The notes under the pieces were generated by a model, which saw nothing but the letters and a program-made list of their open reading frames with translations, searched no databases and had not been told where the DNA came from. The position numbers and the translations under genes are program-made. Source: Propionivibrio dicarboxylicus (lineage in GTDB: Bacteria > Pseudomonadota > Gammaproteobacteria > Burkholderiales > Rhodocyclaceae). Taken from it: DNA of 64,000 nucleotides. Location: contig NZ_FNCY01000001.1 in the NCBI RefSeq assembly GCF_900099695.1, positions 620,001 through 684,000 of the forward strand, read 5' to 3'. Positions within the stretch are counted from its first letter, which is position 1. The number at the start of each line of letters is the position of its first letter. Shown one piece after another: positions 45,692-54,820 of this stretch.

Positions 45692-47185
45692 ATGGCACGT
45701 CTGGGACTGGAACGCACCGTGGTCGACACCGCGGTTTATGAAAATACGATCGCCCGCTTCAAGGAAGCCGGCGTGCTGCTGCCGACGATCGGCCAGCTCA
45801 AGGACCCGTCCACGATCCCGGCGAGCATCCGGGAAAAACTGAAGGACGTCAGCCCGGACAGCCCGCATCCGCTCAACCTCTTTCGCGTGCACTGGTTCAA
45901 CGACGGCGCGCGCACCGGCCTCACCGACGTGCCCGAGCACATCGAGCTGCCGCCGGCGCTGACCGGCGTCAAGGCGCGCATCGTGCTGGCGCTCGGCAAC
46001 CGCTTCCCGATGATCAATGCGCACAAGGTGCTGGCCGCCTACGGCTGCCTGGTGCCGCGCCTCGTCACCGGCCAGTTCGATCCGACCAAGCACCGCGCCG
46101 TCTGGCCCTCGACCGGCAACTACTGTCGCGGCGGCGTCGCCATCTCGCGCATCCTCGGTTGCCGCGGCACGGCCGTGCTGCCCGAGAACATGAGCAAGGA
46201 GCGCTTCGACTGGCTCGACAAATGGGTCAGCGATCCGTCCGACATCGTCCGTACGCCGGGCTCGGAGAGCAACGTCAAGGAAATCTACGACACCTGCGCC
46301 GAGCTCGATCGCGATCCGGCCAACATCATCTTCAACCAGTTCTGCGAGTTCGGGAATTACCTGATCCACCGCAACTGCACCGGCGCCGCGCTGGAAACGC
46401 TGTACACATCGCTGACCCAGGGCAAGCCGGGCGCCAAGCTCGCCGCCTACGTGTCGGCCTCGGGTTCGGGCGGTACGCTGGCGGCTGGCGATCATCTCAA
46501 GGAAAAATTCGGCGCACGCATCGTCGCCGTCGAAGCGGCCGAATGCCCGACGCTGCTCAACAACGGTTTCGGCGAGCACAACATCCAGGGTATCGGCGAC
46601 AAGCACGTGCCTTATATCCACAACGTCATGAACACCGACATGATCGCCGCGGTCAGCGATCAGCACTCCGACCAGCTGATGGTGCTCTTCAATACCCCGG
46701 AAGGGCGCAAGTATCTGGTCGAGCGGCGCGGCGTCGATGCCGCTCTCGTCGAGCGCCTGTCCAATTTCGGTTTGTCCTCGCTCTGCAACATGCTGGCGGC
46801 AATCAAGACGGCGCGCTACTACGGTCTCGGTGAGGATGACGTGATCATCACCGTCGCGACCGACGGCGCGGCGATGTACGGCAGCGAGATCGACAAGGCG
46901 ATCGGGCGCTATTTCGGCGGCCGCTTCGACGCGGTCAACGCCGGCGAGTGCTGGGGCCAGTCGCTGGCGGCGACGACCACCGACCACCTGCTCGAACTCA
47001 CGCATATCGAACGGCAGCGCATCTTCAACCTCGGTTACTTCACCTGGGTCGAGCAGCAGGGCGTGTCGCTCGAGGATTTCACGGCGCGCGCCAGGCAGTC
47101 GTTCTGGGATGGCCTGCAGGATCTCGTGCCGGCCTGGGATGCGATGATCGCCGAATTCAACGCGCGGACCGGCGTCAAGGCATGA
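45692..47185 (+). CDS. PLP-dependent enzyme, cysteine-synthase-like fold
   Basis: The 497-residue fold-type II PLP enzyme is longer than cysteine synthases (about 310). A candidate Schiff-base Lys112 lies in I-N-A-H-K-V-L; the Asn loop is [11 protein letters not shown] (138-148) and the phosphate-binding loop is S-A-S-G-S-G-G-T-L. The reaction is not known; family members eliminate or replace groups at the beta carbon of amino acids. It is coupled (ATGA) to a second PLP enzyme and stands next to the molybdenum-hydroxylase genes, where E. coli-type clusters have the diaminopropionate lyase YgeX, so a role in the final amino-acid step is plausible. Confidence 0.75.
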   Translation: MARLGLERTVVDTAVYENTIARFKEAGVLLPTIGQLKDPSTIPASIREKLKDVSPDSPHPLNLFRVHWFNDGARTGLTDVPEHIELPPALTGVKARIVLALGNRFPMINAHKVLAAYGCLVPRLVTGQFDPTKHRAVWPSTGNYCRGGVAISRILGCRGTAVLPENMSKERFDWLDKWVSDPSDIVRTPGSESNVKEIYDTCAELDRDPANIIFNQFCEFGNYLIHRNCTGAALETLYTSLTQGKPGAKLAAYVSASGSGGTLAAGDHLKEKFGARIVAVEAAECPTLLNNGFGEHNIQGIGDKHVPYIHNVMNTDMIAAVSDQHSDQLMVLFNTPEGRKYLVERRGVDAALVERLSNFGLSSLCNMLAAIKTARYYGLGEDDVIITVATDGAAMYGSEIDKAIGRYFGGRFDAVNAGECWGQSLAATTTDHLLELTHIERQRIFNLGYFTWVEQQGVSLEDFTARARQSFWDGLQDLVPAWDAMIAEFNARTGVKA

Positions 47186-48471
47186 GCGACGACGGGCAAT
47201 TCGTCTGTCATGGCTGCGGCGCGCGCGTCGATGCCGCGCTCAGCCTGCCCTTCCGCTGTCCCAATGCCGACGATGGCCGCGATATCGATCACCTGCTGCT
47301 ACCCGCCGATGCCGATGCTGTAGGCATCGATACGGCGAGCGACGATCCCTTCGTGCGCTATCGCCGCTTCCTCTCGCCGTATCGGCTGGCGCGTCGCGCC
47401 GGGCTGTCGGACGAGGCCTGGAGGGATATTGCCGGCCGTCTCGACGCCGCGCTGATCGCCGCCGACGGCACTGGTTTCCGCCTGACGCCCTTGCGCGAGC
47501 AGGCGCGGCTGGCGCAAGCGATCGGTTTTTCTGGCCGCCTTTGGGTCAAGGACGAGACCGGCAATGTCGCGGGCTCGCACAAGGCGCGGCATTTGATGGG
47601 CGTCATGCTCTACCTGCGCGTCCTCGAGGCTGCGCGGCTGCCGGCCGGCGACGGGCTGTCGTCGCGACGCCTGGCCATCGCTTCCTGCGGCAATGCCGCG
47701 CTGGCGGCGGCGGTAATTGCGCGTGCTGCCGAGTGGCCGCTGGATGTTTTCATTCCGCCCGACGCCAGTTCTTCTGTCGTGCGTCGGCTGACCGAACTCG
47801 GCGCGACGATCACGCTGTGCGAACGCCGTGCCGGCGAACGCGGCGATCCCTGCTTCCTGCGCTTCCGCGAAGCAGTCACGGCCGGGGCGATTCCGTTTGG
47901 TGTGCAGGGGACCGAGAACGGCCTGGCGATCGAGGGCGGGCGCACGCTGGCGCTGGAAATGGCCGAGACTTTCGCGGCGACGGGCGCGCAGCCCGAATCG
48001 CTCTATGTCCAGATCGGCGGCGGGGCGCTGGCCAGCGGGCTGGCGCAAGGCTTTGCGCTGGCGGCACGCCAGGGCCTGGTGGCGGCCGTGCCGCGCCTGA
48101 TGGCTGTCCAGACCGCTGCCTGTGCGCCGCTGGCGCGTGCCTGGGCGCAACTGTCCGGCGGCGATCCTAAATCGGCGGCGCAACGGCGCTCACAGTTCAT
48201 GTGGGCCTGGGAAAATGCGCCGAGCAGTATCGCCAGCGGCATTCTCGACGACGAGACTTATGACTGGTTCGAGATCGTCTCGGCGATGCGCGCGTCCGGC
48301 GGGGCGCCGGTGGTAGCGGTCGAAGCTGTGTTGCAGCGCGCCCATGAGGTCGGTGTGGCGACGACCGGCATCCGCGCATCGGCAACGGGGACAGCCGGGC
48401 TGGCCGGCCTGATTGTGGCGCCACCGGCCAGTGGCGATGCCGCTATCATTTTTTCCGGGATTGAGCGCTAG
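47182..48471 (+). CDS. PLP-dependent enzyme, threonine-synthase/diaminopropionate-lyase-like
   Basis: The 429-residue fold-type II PLP protein has an N-terminal zinc-ribbon-like start (C-H-G-C-G...C-P), the Lys motif [17 protein letters not shown], the Asn loop I-A-S-C-G-N-A-A and a Gly-rich loop V-Q-I-G-G-G-A-L. The fold is clear, the reaction is not. It begins inside the stop of the preceding PLP gene and must be made with it; the two could be parallel enzymes or partners. Its 3' end overlaps the convergent mocA gene by 26 bases. Confidence 0.75.
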   Translation: MSDDGQFVCHGCGARVDAALSLPFRCPNADDGRDIDHLLLPADADAVGIDTASDDPFVRYRRFLSPYRLARRAGLSDEAWRDIAGRLDAALIAADGTGFRLTPLREQARLAQAIGFSGRLWVKDETGNVAGSHKARHLMGVMLYLRVLEAARLPAGDGLSSRRLAIASCGNAALAAAVIARAAEWPLDVFIPPDASSSVVRRLTELGATITLCERRAGERGDPCFLRFREAVTAGAIPFGVQGTENGLAIEGGRTLALEMAETFAATGAQPESLYVQIGGGALASGLAQGFALAARQGLVAAVPRLMAVQTAACAPLARAWAQLSGGDPKSAAQRRSQFMWAWENAPSSIASGILDDETYDWFEIVSAMRASGGAPVVAVEAVLQRAHEVGVATTGIRASATGTAGLAGLIVAPPASGDAAIIFSGIER

Positions 48472-49045
48472 TCTGTTGGCGTAAGGCGGCGAGATCGTCG
48501 GCGGTGTCGAGGTCGAGCCAGGTGCCGGCATCAGCAACCGGCACCGGCGTGATTGCCGCTGCGTATCGCTGCAGCAGCGCGCGGGCACCGGCATCGCCGC
48601 CGAGCGCCGTCAGTTCGTCAAGAAACTGTCGCGAAAAGCCGACCGGATGGCCGCGCCGGTCGCCGGCAACCGGCAGCGCGATGGCGGCGCCGGCGCGCAA
48701 TGCGTCGGCCACGCGCCGGATGTCGTCGGTGGCGACGAGCGGCATGTCGGCGAGCGCAATCAGCCAGCCGTCCGCGTCGGGTGCCTGCCGCACACCGAAA
48801 GAGAGACTGGCGCCCATGCCCTCGTGCGCCGTGGGGCAGGGCCGAACTTCGGCCCCTGCTTGCGTGAGCCGTTTGGCCAGCGCGTCGTCGCCGGGGCGAA
48901 CGACGGCAATCATCCGGTCGACGGCAGGGGCGAGACGCGCGGCCGACAGCTCGGCGACGCACTGCCCGTCGGCCACTTCGGCGAGCAGCTTGTCGCCGCC
49001 GAAACGACGGCCGGCGCCGGCTGCGAGAAGGATGCCGACGATCAT
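48446..49045 (-). CDS. mocA: MocA/YgfJ-type molybdenum cofactor nucleotidyltransferase
   Basis: The 199-residue nucleotidyltransferase begins L-L-A-A-G-A-G-R-R-F-G-G-D-K-L, followed by A-L-A-D-M-P-L and G-H-P-V-G-F. MocA links CMP to molybdopterin to form the cofactor of xanthine-dehydrogenase-type enzymes; the YgfJ subgroup is found with selenium-dependent molybdenum hydroxylases. ATG 49045 gives the typical start; a GTG at 49066 is possible. It lies 39 bases after yqeB in the minus-strand maturation operon. Confidence 0.85.
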   Translation of the reverse strand: MIVGILLAAGAGRRFGGDKLLAEVADGQCVAELSAARLAPAVDRMIAVVRPGDDALAKRLTQAGAEVRPCPTAHEGMGASLSFGVRQAPDADGWLIALADMPLVATDDIRRVADALRAGAAIALPVAGDRRGHPVGFSRQFLDELTALGGDAGARALLQRYAAAITPVPVADAGTWLDLDTADDLAALRQQTSAQSRKK

Positions 49046-49084
49046 GCGGGGTCCGATCTCAGCCACGAATCTCCGTCGCCAATC

Positions 49085-49921
49085 TCAGGCACCGACGCGG
49101 CCCGCCAGCATGAGCACGGCTTCGAGCACGCCGCCGCCGAGCGCGCGCGCCTTGTCCGAAATCGTGTGGCAATGCTCGCGAACGCAGCGTGGGTCGACGT
49201 CGGCGACCTTGAGCCCGGCGTGGGCCGGATAGCCCGGCCGGATGAGGCCGCGAACCGTGCCCTGGAGCGCCGAGCGGACGAGTACGCGGCCGGCCTCACC
49301 GACGACGGCGAGGACCGCCTGGTCGGCCTCGATCTGATCGCCGATCTGCGTCAGGTTTTCGATGACACCGGCGACCGGCGCGTAGAGCACGCGCTCGCGA
49401 CCGGCGCCGGCGATGATGCCGGGCACGCCGGTGTTCGGTTCCGCCTGGCCGCTCAGCAGGATGCGGCCGAGATGATGGCCGCGATTGGTTTCGATCACCG
49501 CGTCGGCGTCGACACCGGCCTCGAAGCCGGGGCCGAGCGCGACGACGATCGGTGCCATGCCCCGGCGCGTGCCGAGGTTGCGCTTGGCGATGATGGCGTC
49601 GACGAGCGCCAGGGGCTTGATTGCCGCCAGCGACTCGGCCTTCGGGTCGGCGAGCAGCGGCACCGGGCCGGACGGGCCGGCGCTGGCGAGCAGGGCCAGC
49701 GCGGCGTCGACTGTGTCGACGCGGATCGCTTCGATGTCCTCGACTTGCGCGCGTCCTTCGTACATCGCTTCGGAGAGGCAGACGGTGCGCCGGATGGCAC
49801 TCGGCGTCGGCGATTCGAGCGCGACGACACGAAAACCGGCGTGCACGAGCCGGGCGATGACGCCGGTGGCGAGGTCGCCGGCGCCGCGCACGACGATCGT
49901 GTGTTGATTGAGAAGCTTCAT
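49085..49921 (-). CDS. yqeB: YqeB, selenium-dependent molybdenum hydroxylase maturation protein
   Basis: The 278-residue protein starts V-V-R-G-A-G-D-L-A-T-G-V-I (Rossmann-type) and continues with M-A-P-I-V-V-A-L-G-P-G-F-E-A-G and N-R-G-H-H-L-G-R-I, the YqeB signatures. The family marks the bioinformatically defined labile-selenium molybdenum-hydroxylase system that accompanies SelD without selenocysteine genes. Its exact reaction is unknown. ATG 49921 overlaps the yqeC stop (ATGA). Confidence 0.88.
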   Translation of the reverse strand: MKLLNQHTIVVRGAGDLATGVIARLVHAGFRVVALESPTPSAIRRTVCLSEAMYEGRAQVEDIEAIRVDTVDAALALLASAGPSGPVPLLADPKAESLAAIKPLALVDAIIAKRNLGTRRGMAPIVVALGPGFEAGVDADAVIETNRGHHLGRILLSGQAEPNTGVPGIIAGAGRERVLYAPVAGVIENLTQIGDQIEADQAVLAVVGEAGRVLVRSALQGTVRGLIRPGYPAHAGLKVADVDPRCVREHCHTISDKARALGGGVLEAVLMLAGRVGA

Positions 49922-50772
49922 GAAGCGAGGTCTCCGGGGAAATGGCAGCAGACGAGCGGACGCTGGGCATGGACCCGCTGTTCGGGATCGCGTTCGGCGA
50001 GCGTCGTGATGACGATCAATTCGGCGCAGCGCGATACCGAGTCCTCGAGCGCGTCGAGCACTTCGGGCAAGGGCAGCGGGCTGCGGTCGGCCTTGTTGAG
50101 AACCAGGACGCGCGGCGTTGCCGGCGGCACCTGTTTGAACAGCCCGTCGGGCGCGGTGGCGAGGCGGGCGAGGTGATCGAGTCCGATCGGCGTACCGGGT
50201 GGACAGCCAGTAATCTGGCTGAAGTGTTCGGGGCGGTGAACCGTGTCGGTGCCGCAAGCGCGGCCAAGGGCATCAAGCCCGATCAGGCCGAGGACCAGAT
50301 CGGCCGTCGGTGGCAACACCGGTTCATAGGCGGCCGGCGCCTTGATCGGCTTGCGCTTGGCGCCGTCGGCCTCGACGAGAATGAAGGGCCAGACATGCCG
50401 CAGCGTCGTCAGCTGTTCAGGATCGATGCCCTTGAGCTTGCCGGCGTCGGCGGCGTCGCTGCCGGCGAGCACGCAGCGGCGTCCGCGTCCGGCGGCGGTT
50501 TTGGGAATCTGCGCCGGGTCGGCGACAGCCGCCGGATCGAGCCAGAGATGGTCGAAGCTTCGGTCCGGTTCGTCGCGCGGGTCGGCGATGTGGGTCGTCG
50601 TGGTCATGAGCACGTCATGGCCGTCGGCCGAGAATTCCTCGGCCAGGGCGAACATCGCCGTCGTCTTGCCGCCGCCGCCGACCAGCGCGATGACCTTGCC
50701 GGGCGGAGAAGACGGCAACAGAGGGCGCAGGAGGTCGGAGAAACGCATCGAGTTGTGTATCGAACCGCGCAT
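49918..50772 (-). CDS. yqeC: YqeC, selenium-dependent molybdenum hydroxylase maturation ATPase
   Basis: The 284-residue protein has a P-loop V-G-G-G-G-K-T-T near residue 32, T-T-T-T-H-I for nucleotide handling, V-E-A-D-G-A-K-R-K (YqeC signature) and a V-L-N-K-A-D base-recognition-like motif. It is proposed to act in selenium/molybdenum cofactor maturation, with the mechanism unknown. ATG 50772 shares one base with the xdhC stop (TGATG), supporting this start; an ATG eight codons later is an alternative. Confidence 0.85.
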   Translation of the reverse strand: MRGSIHNSMRFSDLLRPLLPSSPPGKVIALVGGGGKTTAMFALAEEFSADGHDVLMTTTTHIADPRDEPDRSFDHLWLDPAAVADPAQIPKTAAGRGRRCVLAGSDAADAGKLKGIDPEQLTTLRHVWPFILVEADGAKRKPIKAPAAYEPVLPPTADLVLGLIGLDALGRACGTDTVHRPEHFSQITGCPPGTPIGLDHLARLATAPDGLFKQVPPATPRVLVLNKADRSPLPLPEVLDALEDSVSRCAELIVITTLAERDPEQRVHAQRPLVCCHFPGDLAS

Positions 50773-51845
50773 CAGTTCACGGCAGGGGCGGGGCGGCGGG
50801 CTTTCCGGGCGTGCTGAAGCGCCGGCAGGATGCGGGCGTTGCGCCGGAAGGCGATCATCTCGGCGACGATGGCGATGGCGAGTTCCTCCGGCGATTCGGC
50901 GCCGATGTCGAGGCCGATCGGCGTGCACAGCGCGTCGATCTTTTCCGGGTCGAAGCCGTCCGTGATCGCCTGTTCGATCAGGATGCGCGTCTTGCGCCGA
51001 CTGCCCATGATCCCGGCATAACGGTAGTCGCGTGTCAGGATGGCGCGCAGGCATTGCAGGTCGAGGTGGTGGCCGCGCGTGACGATGACGACATAGGTGG
51101 CGGCGTCGAACGCGAATTCGGCGATCGCCTGTTCGTAGGGCGCGACGACGGTTCGGATCGTCGCGTCGAAGCGGGCGGCGTCGATGATCTCGGGCCGGTC
51201 GTCGATGACCGTGACGCGGAAACCGGCGGATGCGGCGGTACGGGCGACGGCCTGGCCAACGTGGCCGCTGCCGAGCAGCAGCAGTTTTTCTTCCGGGAGC
51301 AGCGGTTCGTAATAGAGGCCGTTGACGGTGTCGAAGCTTGGTGCGCCGGATTGCAGCGCACGGGCCACGCGTTCCAAGTCGATGCTGCCGGCCGGGCCGC
51401 ACAGGATGCCGCCCTCGGCATCGATCAGACTGGTTTCGACCGCGTCGAGCGTTTCATTGGGGGTGCCGACCAGGCGCTTGACGAAGACAAGGCGCTTGCC
51501 CTGGCCGTGCAGCGCCAGCGCCTGGCGGTAGGGTTCGGGATCGACGGCGGCTTCGATCAGGACGCGGTGGGTGCCGCCGCAGATCATCTCGGTGCTGGCG
51601 GTGCCGTCGCCGAGCATCTTGGTTTCGAGCAGCAGGCTGCGGCCGCTTTCGCGGCTTTGCCGACAGGCGTCGAGCGTGCGTGCTTCGCTTTTGCCGCCGC
51701 CGATCGTGCCGGTGCGGGTGCCGTCGTAGCCGACCAGCATCTTGGTGCCGGCGTGGCGGGGCGAGGAACCCTTGACGTCGATGATCGTCGCCAGCGTGAT
51801 GCGCTGGCGACTGTCGGTGATGGCCTTGAAAAGGGTGTGATCCAT
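50772..51845 (-). CDS. xdhC: XdhC-family molybdenum hydroxylase maturation protein
   Basis: The 357-residue XdhC/CoxI protein has an N-terminal domain with G-S-S-P-R-H-A-G-T-K-M and a C-terminal Rossmann domain (L-L-G-S-G-H-V-G-Q-A-V, R-Y-A-G-I-M-G-S-R-R-K). XdhC binds molybdopterin, protects it and inserts it, with sulfuration, into xanthine dehydrogenase. In this system the terminal ligand may be selenium (inference from YqeB and YqeC). It is first in the xdhC-yqeC-yqeB-mocA operon. Confidence 0.9.
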   Translation of the reverse strand: MDHTLFKAITDSRQRITLATIIDVKGSSPRHAGTKMLVGYDGTRTGTIGGGKSEARTLDACRQSRESGRSLLLETKMLGDGTASTEMICGGTHRVLIEAAVDPEPYRQALALHGQGKRLVFVKRLVGTPNETLDAVETSLIDAEGGILCGPAGSIDLERVARALQSGAPSFDTVNGLYYEPLLPEEKLLLLGSGHVGQAVARTAASAGFRVTVIDDRPEIIDAARFDATIRTVVAPYEQAIAEFAFDAATYVVIVTRGHHLDLQCLRAILTRDYRYAGIMGSRRKTRILIEQAITDGFDPEKIDALCTPIGLDIGAESPEELAIAIVAEMIAFRRNARILPALQHARKARRPAPAVN

Positions 51846-51849
51846 AGCG

Positions 51850-51880
51850 GAGCGGTCAGGCGTTGACGGTCGGACCGCTC
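51850..51880 (-). promoter_or_regulatory. Inverted repeat in the permease-xdhC gap
   Basis: GAGCGGTC at 51850-51857 pairs exactly with GACCGCTC at 51873-51880 around a 15-base loop. It lies five bases before the xdhC start codon and 40 bases after the permease stop, in the direction of transcription of both. It could be an operator or an attenuating hairpin; there is no T-run, so a simple terminator is unlikely. Confidence 0.45.
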
Positions 51881-51919
51881 AGTGTAGCGCGTTCAAGGCG
51901 CATCACCGCATGCGCAGGC

Positions 51920-53407
51920 TCAGTGGGCTCCGTCGGCAGCCTTGGCGGCGGCGACGGTTTCCTTCTGACTGACGCCGTTGCCGTGGTTGAAGAAGCCGTT
52001 GAGCGCCACGGCGCTGATCGACGCCAGCAGGATGCCCGAATCGATCAGCGGATGGATGCTGTGCGGCATCCACTGCTTGAAGTTCGGAGCGACCAGCGGA
52101 ATCATGCCGACCGTGACCGAAACCGCGACGACGAACAGGTTGTTGCGGTTGGCCTGGAAGTCGACGGCGGTCAGAATGCGGATACCGGTCGCGGCGACCA
52201 TACCGAACATGACGAGACCGGCACCGCCGAGAACGACGGCCGGCAGCGATTCGACCAGCGCCGCCATCTTCGGGAACATGCCGAGGACCAGCATGATGAT
52301 GCCGCCGGCAACGCAGACGAAGCGGCTGCGGATGCCGGTGACGCCGACGAGGCCGACGTTCTGCGAGAAGCTGGTGTAGGGGAAGGTGTTGAAGATGCCG
52401 CCGAGCAGCGTGCCGAGACCGTCGGTGCGCAGGCCGCGCGCGAGGTCGGGCTGGTCGACCGATTTGCCGGTCATCTCGCCGAGCGCGAGGAACATGCCGC
52501 TCGATTCGATCATGACGACGATCATGACCAGCGTCATGGTCAGGATCAGGATCGGGTCGAAGGTTGGCATGCCGAACTGGAAGGGCAGCACGATATCGAA
52601 CCAGCCGGCTTTGGCGACCTTGTCGAAGCTCATGAAGCCGGAGGCCGTGGCGACGACGGCGCCGATGATGATGCCGAGCAGCACCGAGATGTTGGCGACG
52701 AAGCCCTTGGCATACTTGGCGATCAGCATGATCGAGACCAGCACCAGCGCCGAGATGGCAACGCCCGAGAGCGGCGCGTACTTCGGATTCGGGATGCTGG
52801 CAGCAAGCGCGAGGCCTTTCGGCACTTCCGGCACGGCGCCGGCCATGGCGCGGATCTCGGCCAGCCACTTGGCATGTTCCGGGTTGACGATGCTCGGCGC
52901 CGTCGGGCCGACCGGCGTACCGAAGACCCAGCTGATGCCGACCCGCATGAGGCTGAGGCCAATGACCAGGATGATCGTGCCGGTGACGACCGGCGGGAAG
53001 AAGCGCAGCATGCGGCTGACATAGGGCGCGATGATGATCGAGATCAGGCCGGCGCCGATGACTGCGCCGAAGATCGCCTGTGCGCCGGCCATGCCGGGCA
53101 TGGTGCTGGCGATGGCGACCATCGGTCCGACGGCGGCGAAGGTGACGCCCATCATCACCGGCAGGCGGATGCCGAACCACTGCGTCGCGCCCCAGGACTG
53201 GATCAGCGTGACGAGGCCGCAGCAGAAGAGGTCGGCCGAGATCAGCATCGCCACCTGTTCGGGCGTGAGTTGCAAGGCGCGGCCGACGATCAACGGCACG
53301 GCGATGGCGCCCGCGTACATGACCAACACATGCTGCAGGCCGAGAACGGCGAGCTGACCCATGGGCAGGGTCTGATCGACGGGATGGATGGATGCTGCTT
53401 GACTCAT
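51920..53407 (-). CDS. Xanthine/uric acid permease (NCS2 family)
   Basis: The 495-residue protein has about 14 membrane helices. Signatures are L-G-L-Q-H-V-L-V-M-Y-A-G near the start, the NCS2 motif F-S-Q-N-V-G-L-V-G-V-T-G-I-R-S-R, and F-F-N-H-G-N-G-V near the end. Purine-group NCS2 proteins (XanQ, UacT, YgfU) import xanthine or urate with protons. GGAGAC precedes ATG 53407; the frame extends to 53539 without coding character. Two copies of a palindromic operator lie upstream. Confidence 0.88.
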   Translation of the reverse strand: MSQAASIHPVDQTLPMGQLAVLGLQHVLVMYAGAIAVPLIVGRALQLTPEQVAMLISADLFCCGLVTLIQSWGATQWFGIRLPVMMGVTFAAVGPMVAIASTMPGMAGAQAIFGAVIGAGLISIIIAPYVSRMLRFFPPVVTGTIILVIGLSLMRVGISWVFGTPVGPTAPSIVNPEHAKWLAEIRAMAGAVPEVPKGLALAASIPNPKYAPLSGVAISALVLVSIMLIAKYAKGFVANISVLLGIIIGAVVATASGFMSFDKVAKAGWFDIVLPFQFGMPTFDPILILTMTLVMIVVMIESSGMFLALGEMTGKSVDQPDLARGLRTDGLGTLLGGIFNTFPYTSFSQNVGLVGVTGIRSRFVCVAGGIIMLVLGMFPKMAALVESLPAVVLGGAGLVMFGMVAATGIRILTAVDFQANRNNLFVVAVSVTVGMIPLVAPNFKQWMPHSIHPLIDSGILLASISAVALNGFFNHGNGVSQKETVAAAKAADGAH

Positions 53408-53483
53408 GGTTATGTCTCCCTGGACAGAAGATGGATGCGAATTCACCAAAACGGGGATCAATCGACAGCACAATGCACCAGAT

Positions 53484-53529
53484 TGAAACAAATGTTCCTG
53501 AATTTGGCGCTTATGAAACTGGTGTTTCC
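53484..53529. promoter_or_regulatory. Two operator copies upstream of the xanthine permease
   Basis: TGAAAC-N4-GTTCC (53484-53498) and TGAAAC-N4-GTTTCC (53514-53529) lie exactly 30 bases apart, about three helical turns. Both match the perfect palindrome TGAAAC-N4-GTTTCA found between the dehydrogenase and ygfK genes. Confidence 0.65.
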
Positions 53530-53626
53530 AATCGAGCAACGTTCGTACCAGCCGATCGCGTGGCGCTGATTTTTTTTAGCGTCGATGCGTTTTCGCGTCG
53601 GTCGGCTTTTTTATGCTGGCGAGATT

Positions 53627-54820
53627 CTATTCCGTTTCGGCCATCCGGTGCCACAAGCGTGTGGCTTCTCGTCTGGCATCGGCACCGATGACGTCGACAT
53701 CGCCGCCGGTGAGCCGCCCGTCGGCGACGACGATGTGGCCGCCGACGATGACATGGCGGACGTCGCCGTCCTGGCGGATGACGAGATCGCCGAGGGCGCC
53801 GGGCTGCAGCGGGTCGGCGGTGGCGCCGAAGCGTTCGGCGACAAGCGCATGGCCGCGGTCGAGCCGCGTCGCCACGTCGGCGTCGCCGTGTTGCTTGGAC
53901 AGACGCAGCAGCGCCGCCTGTTCGACGGCCATGTCGGCATCCCAGCCGTCGCAGCCGAGCGCGACGCGCGGGCTGTGTCGTAGTTGACCGGCATAGCCGA
54001 CGCGGTTGCCTTCGTTTGAGCGCGGATTGTGGATCAGCCACCAGCCCTGTTCGGCACAGTGCCGGACCTGCGCTTCGTTCAGATGGACGCCGTGGGCGAT
54101 GATCGAGCCGGGCGGCAGCGCCCCCAACTGTTCGAGGCGTTCGAGCGGGCCCGCATAGCCGCGTGCCTGGGCGTCGGTAAGGTCGGCGGCATCCTCGGCG
54201 ACATGCACGTGCATGACGGTGCCGAGTTCGCGGGCCAGGTTTCCGGCAGCACGGATCGTTTCGTCGGAAACGGTGAAACTCGCATGCAGGCCGACGAGGC
54301 CGCGCCGCAACGGCGAGGCGCCAATGCGGCGACATTCTTCGAGGCCGCGCCGGGCTTCGTCGGCGCCGAAATTGCGCTCGGTGGCGCCGTAGCAGAGTAG
54401 CGCGCGGATGCCGAGTTGCTCGCAGGCGTCGGCAATTATTTGCTGCGAACCTTCGATCAGGTTCGGCGACTCGTGGTGGTCGATCAGCGTCGTCGTGCCG
54501 GCGAGCAGCGCCTTGGCGACGTAATCGCGCACCGAGGCGGCGAGGGTGTCGGCGTCGAGCGCCCGGTCGAGCTTCCACCAGACGCGCTCGAGGATCTGCA
54601 CGAAATTTTCGGGCGGCGGCGAAGCGGGCGGCATGCCGTACGGGGCGAGACCACTGTACAGATGGGTGTGGGCGCAGACGGCGCCGGCGAGGATCTCTCC
54701 GTCAGGGCAGGCCAGGTGCTGCGCGTCGGCCGGTGCCGTTGCGACGACCAGGCCGTTATCGATGGCGACGACGCGACCGTGGCGATCGGGGCCGATCCGC
54801 AGGGCCGGTGCTAGTGCCAT
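53627..54820 (-). CDS. ssnA: SsnA-type aminohydrolase
   Basis: The 397-residue amidohydrolase has metal ligands His51 and His53 in A-H-T-H-L-Y-S-G-L. Further motifs are D-H-H-E-S, the H-V-H-V-A-E-D and H-G-V-H-L-N-E ligand segments, and the terminal Asp in L-G-C-D-G-W-D. SsnA belongs to the deaminase branch (guanine/chlorohydrolase-like) and is a regular member of the selenium-molybdenum hydroxylase gene set; its substrate is probably a ring or ureido nitrogen compound. ATG 54820 overlaps the dehydrogenase stop by 10 bases. Confidence 0.88.
   Translation of the reverse strand: MALAPALRIGPDRHGRVVAIDNGLVVATAPADAQHLACPDGEILAGAVCAHTHLYSGLAPYGMPPASPPPENFVQILERVWWKLDRALDADTLAASVRDYVAKALLAGTTTLIDHHESPNLIEGSQQIIADACEQLGIRALLCYGATERNFGADEARRGLEECRRIGASPLRRGLVGLHASFTVSDETIRAAGNLARELGTVMHVHVAEDAADLTDAQARGYAGPLERLEQLGALPPGSIIAHGVHLNEAQVRHCAEQGWWLIHNPRSNEGNRVGYAGQLRHSPRVALGCDGWDADMAVEQAALLRLSKQHGDADVATRLDRGHALVAERFGATADPLQPGALGDLVIRQDGDVRHVIVGGHIVVADGRLTGGDVDVIGADARREATRLWHRMAETE

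Noticed and set aside
51863-53569. 568-residue plus-strand ORF
   Set aside because: Antisense to the xanthine permease; Asp/His/Ala-rich sequence typical of an antisense frame.
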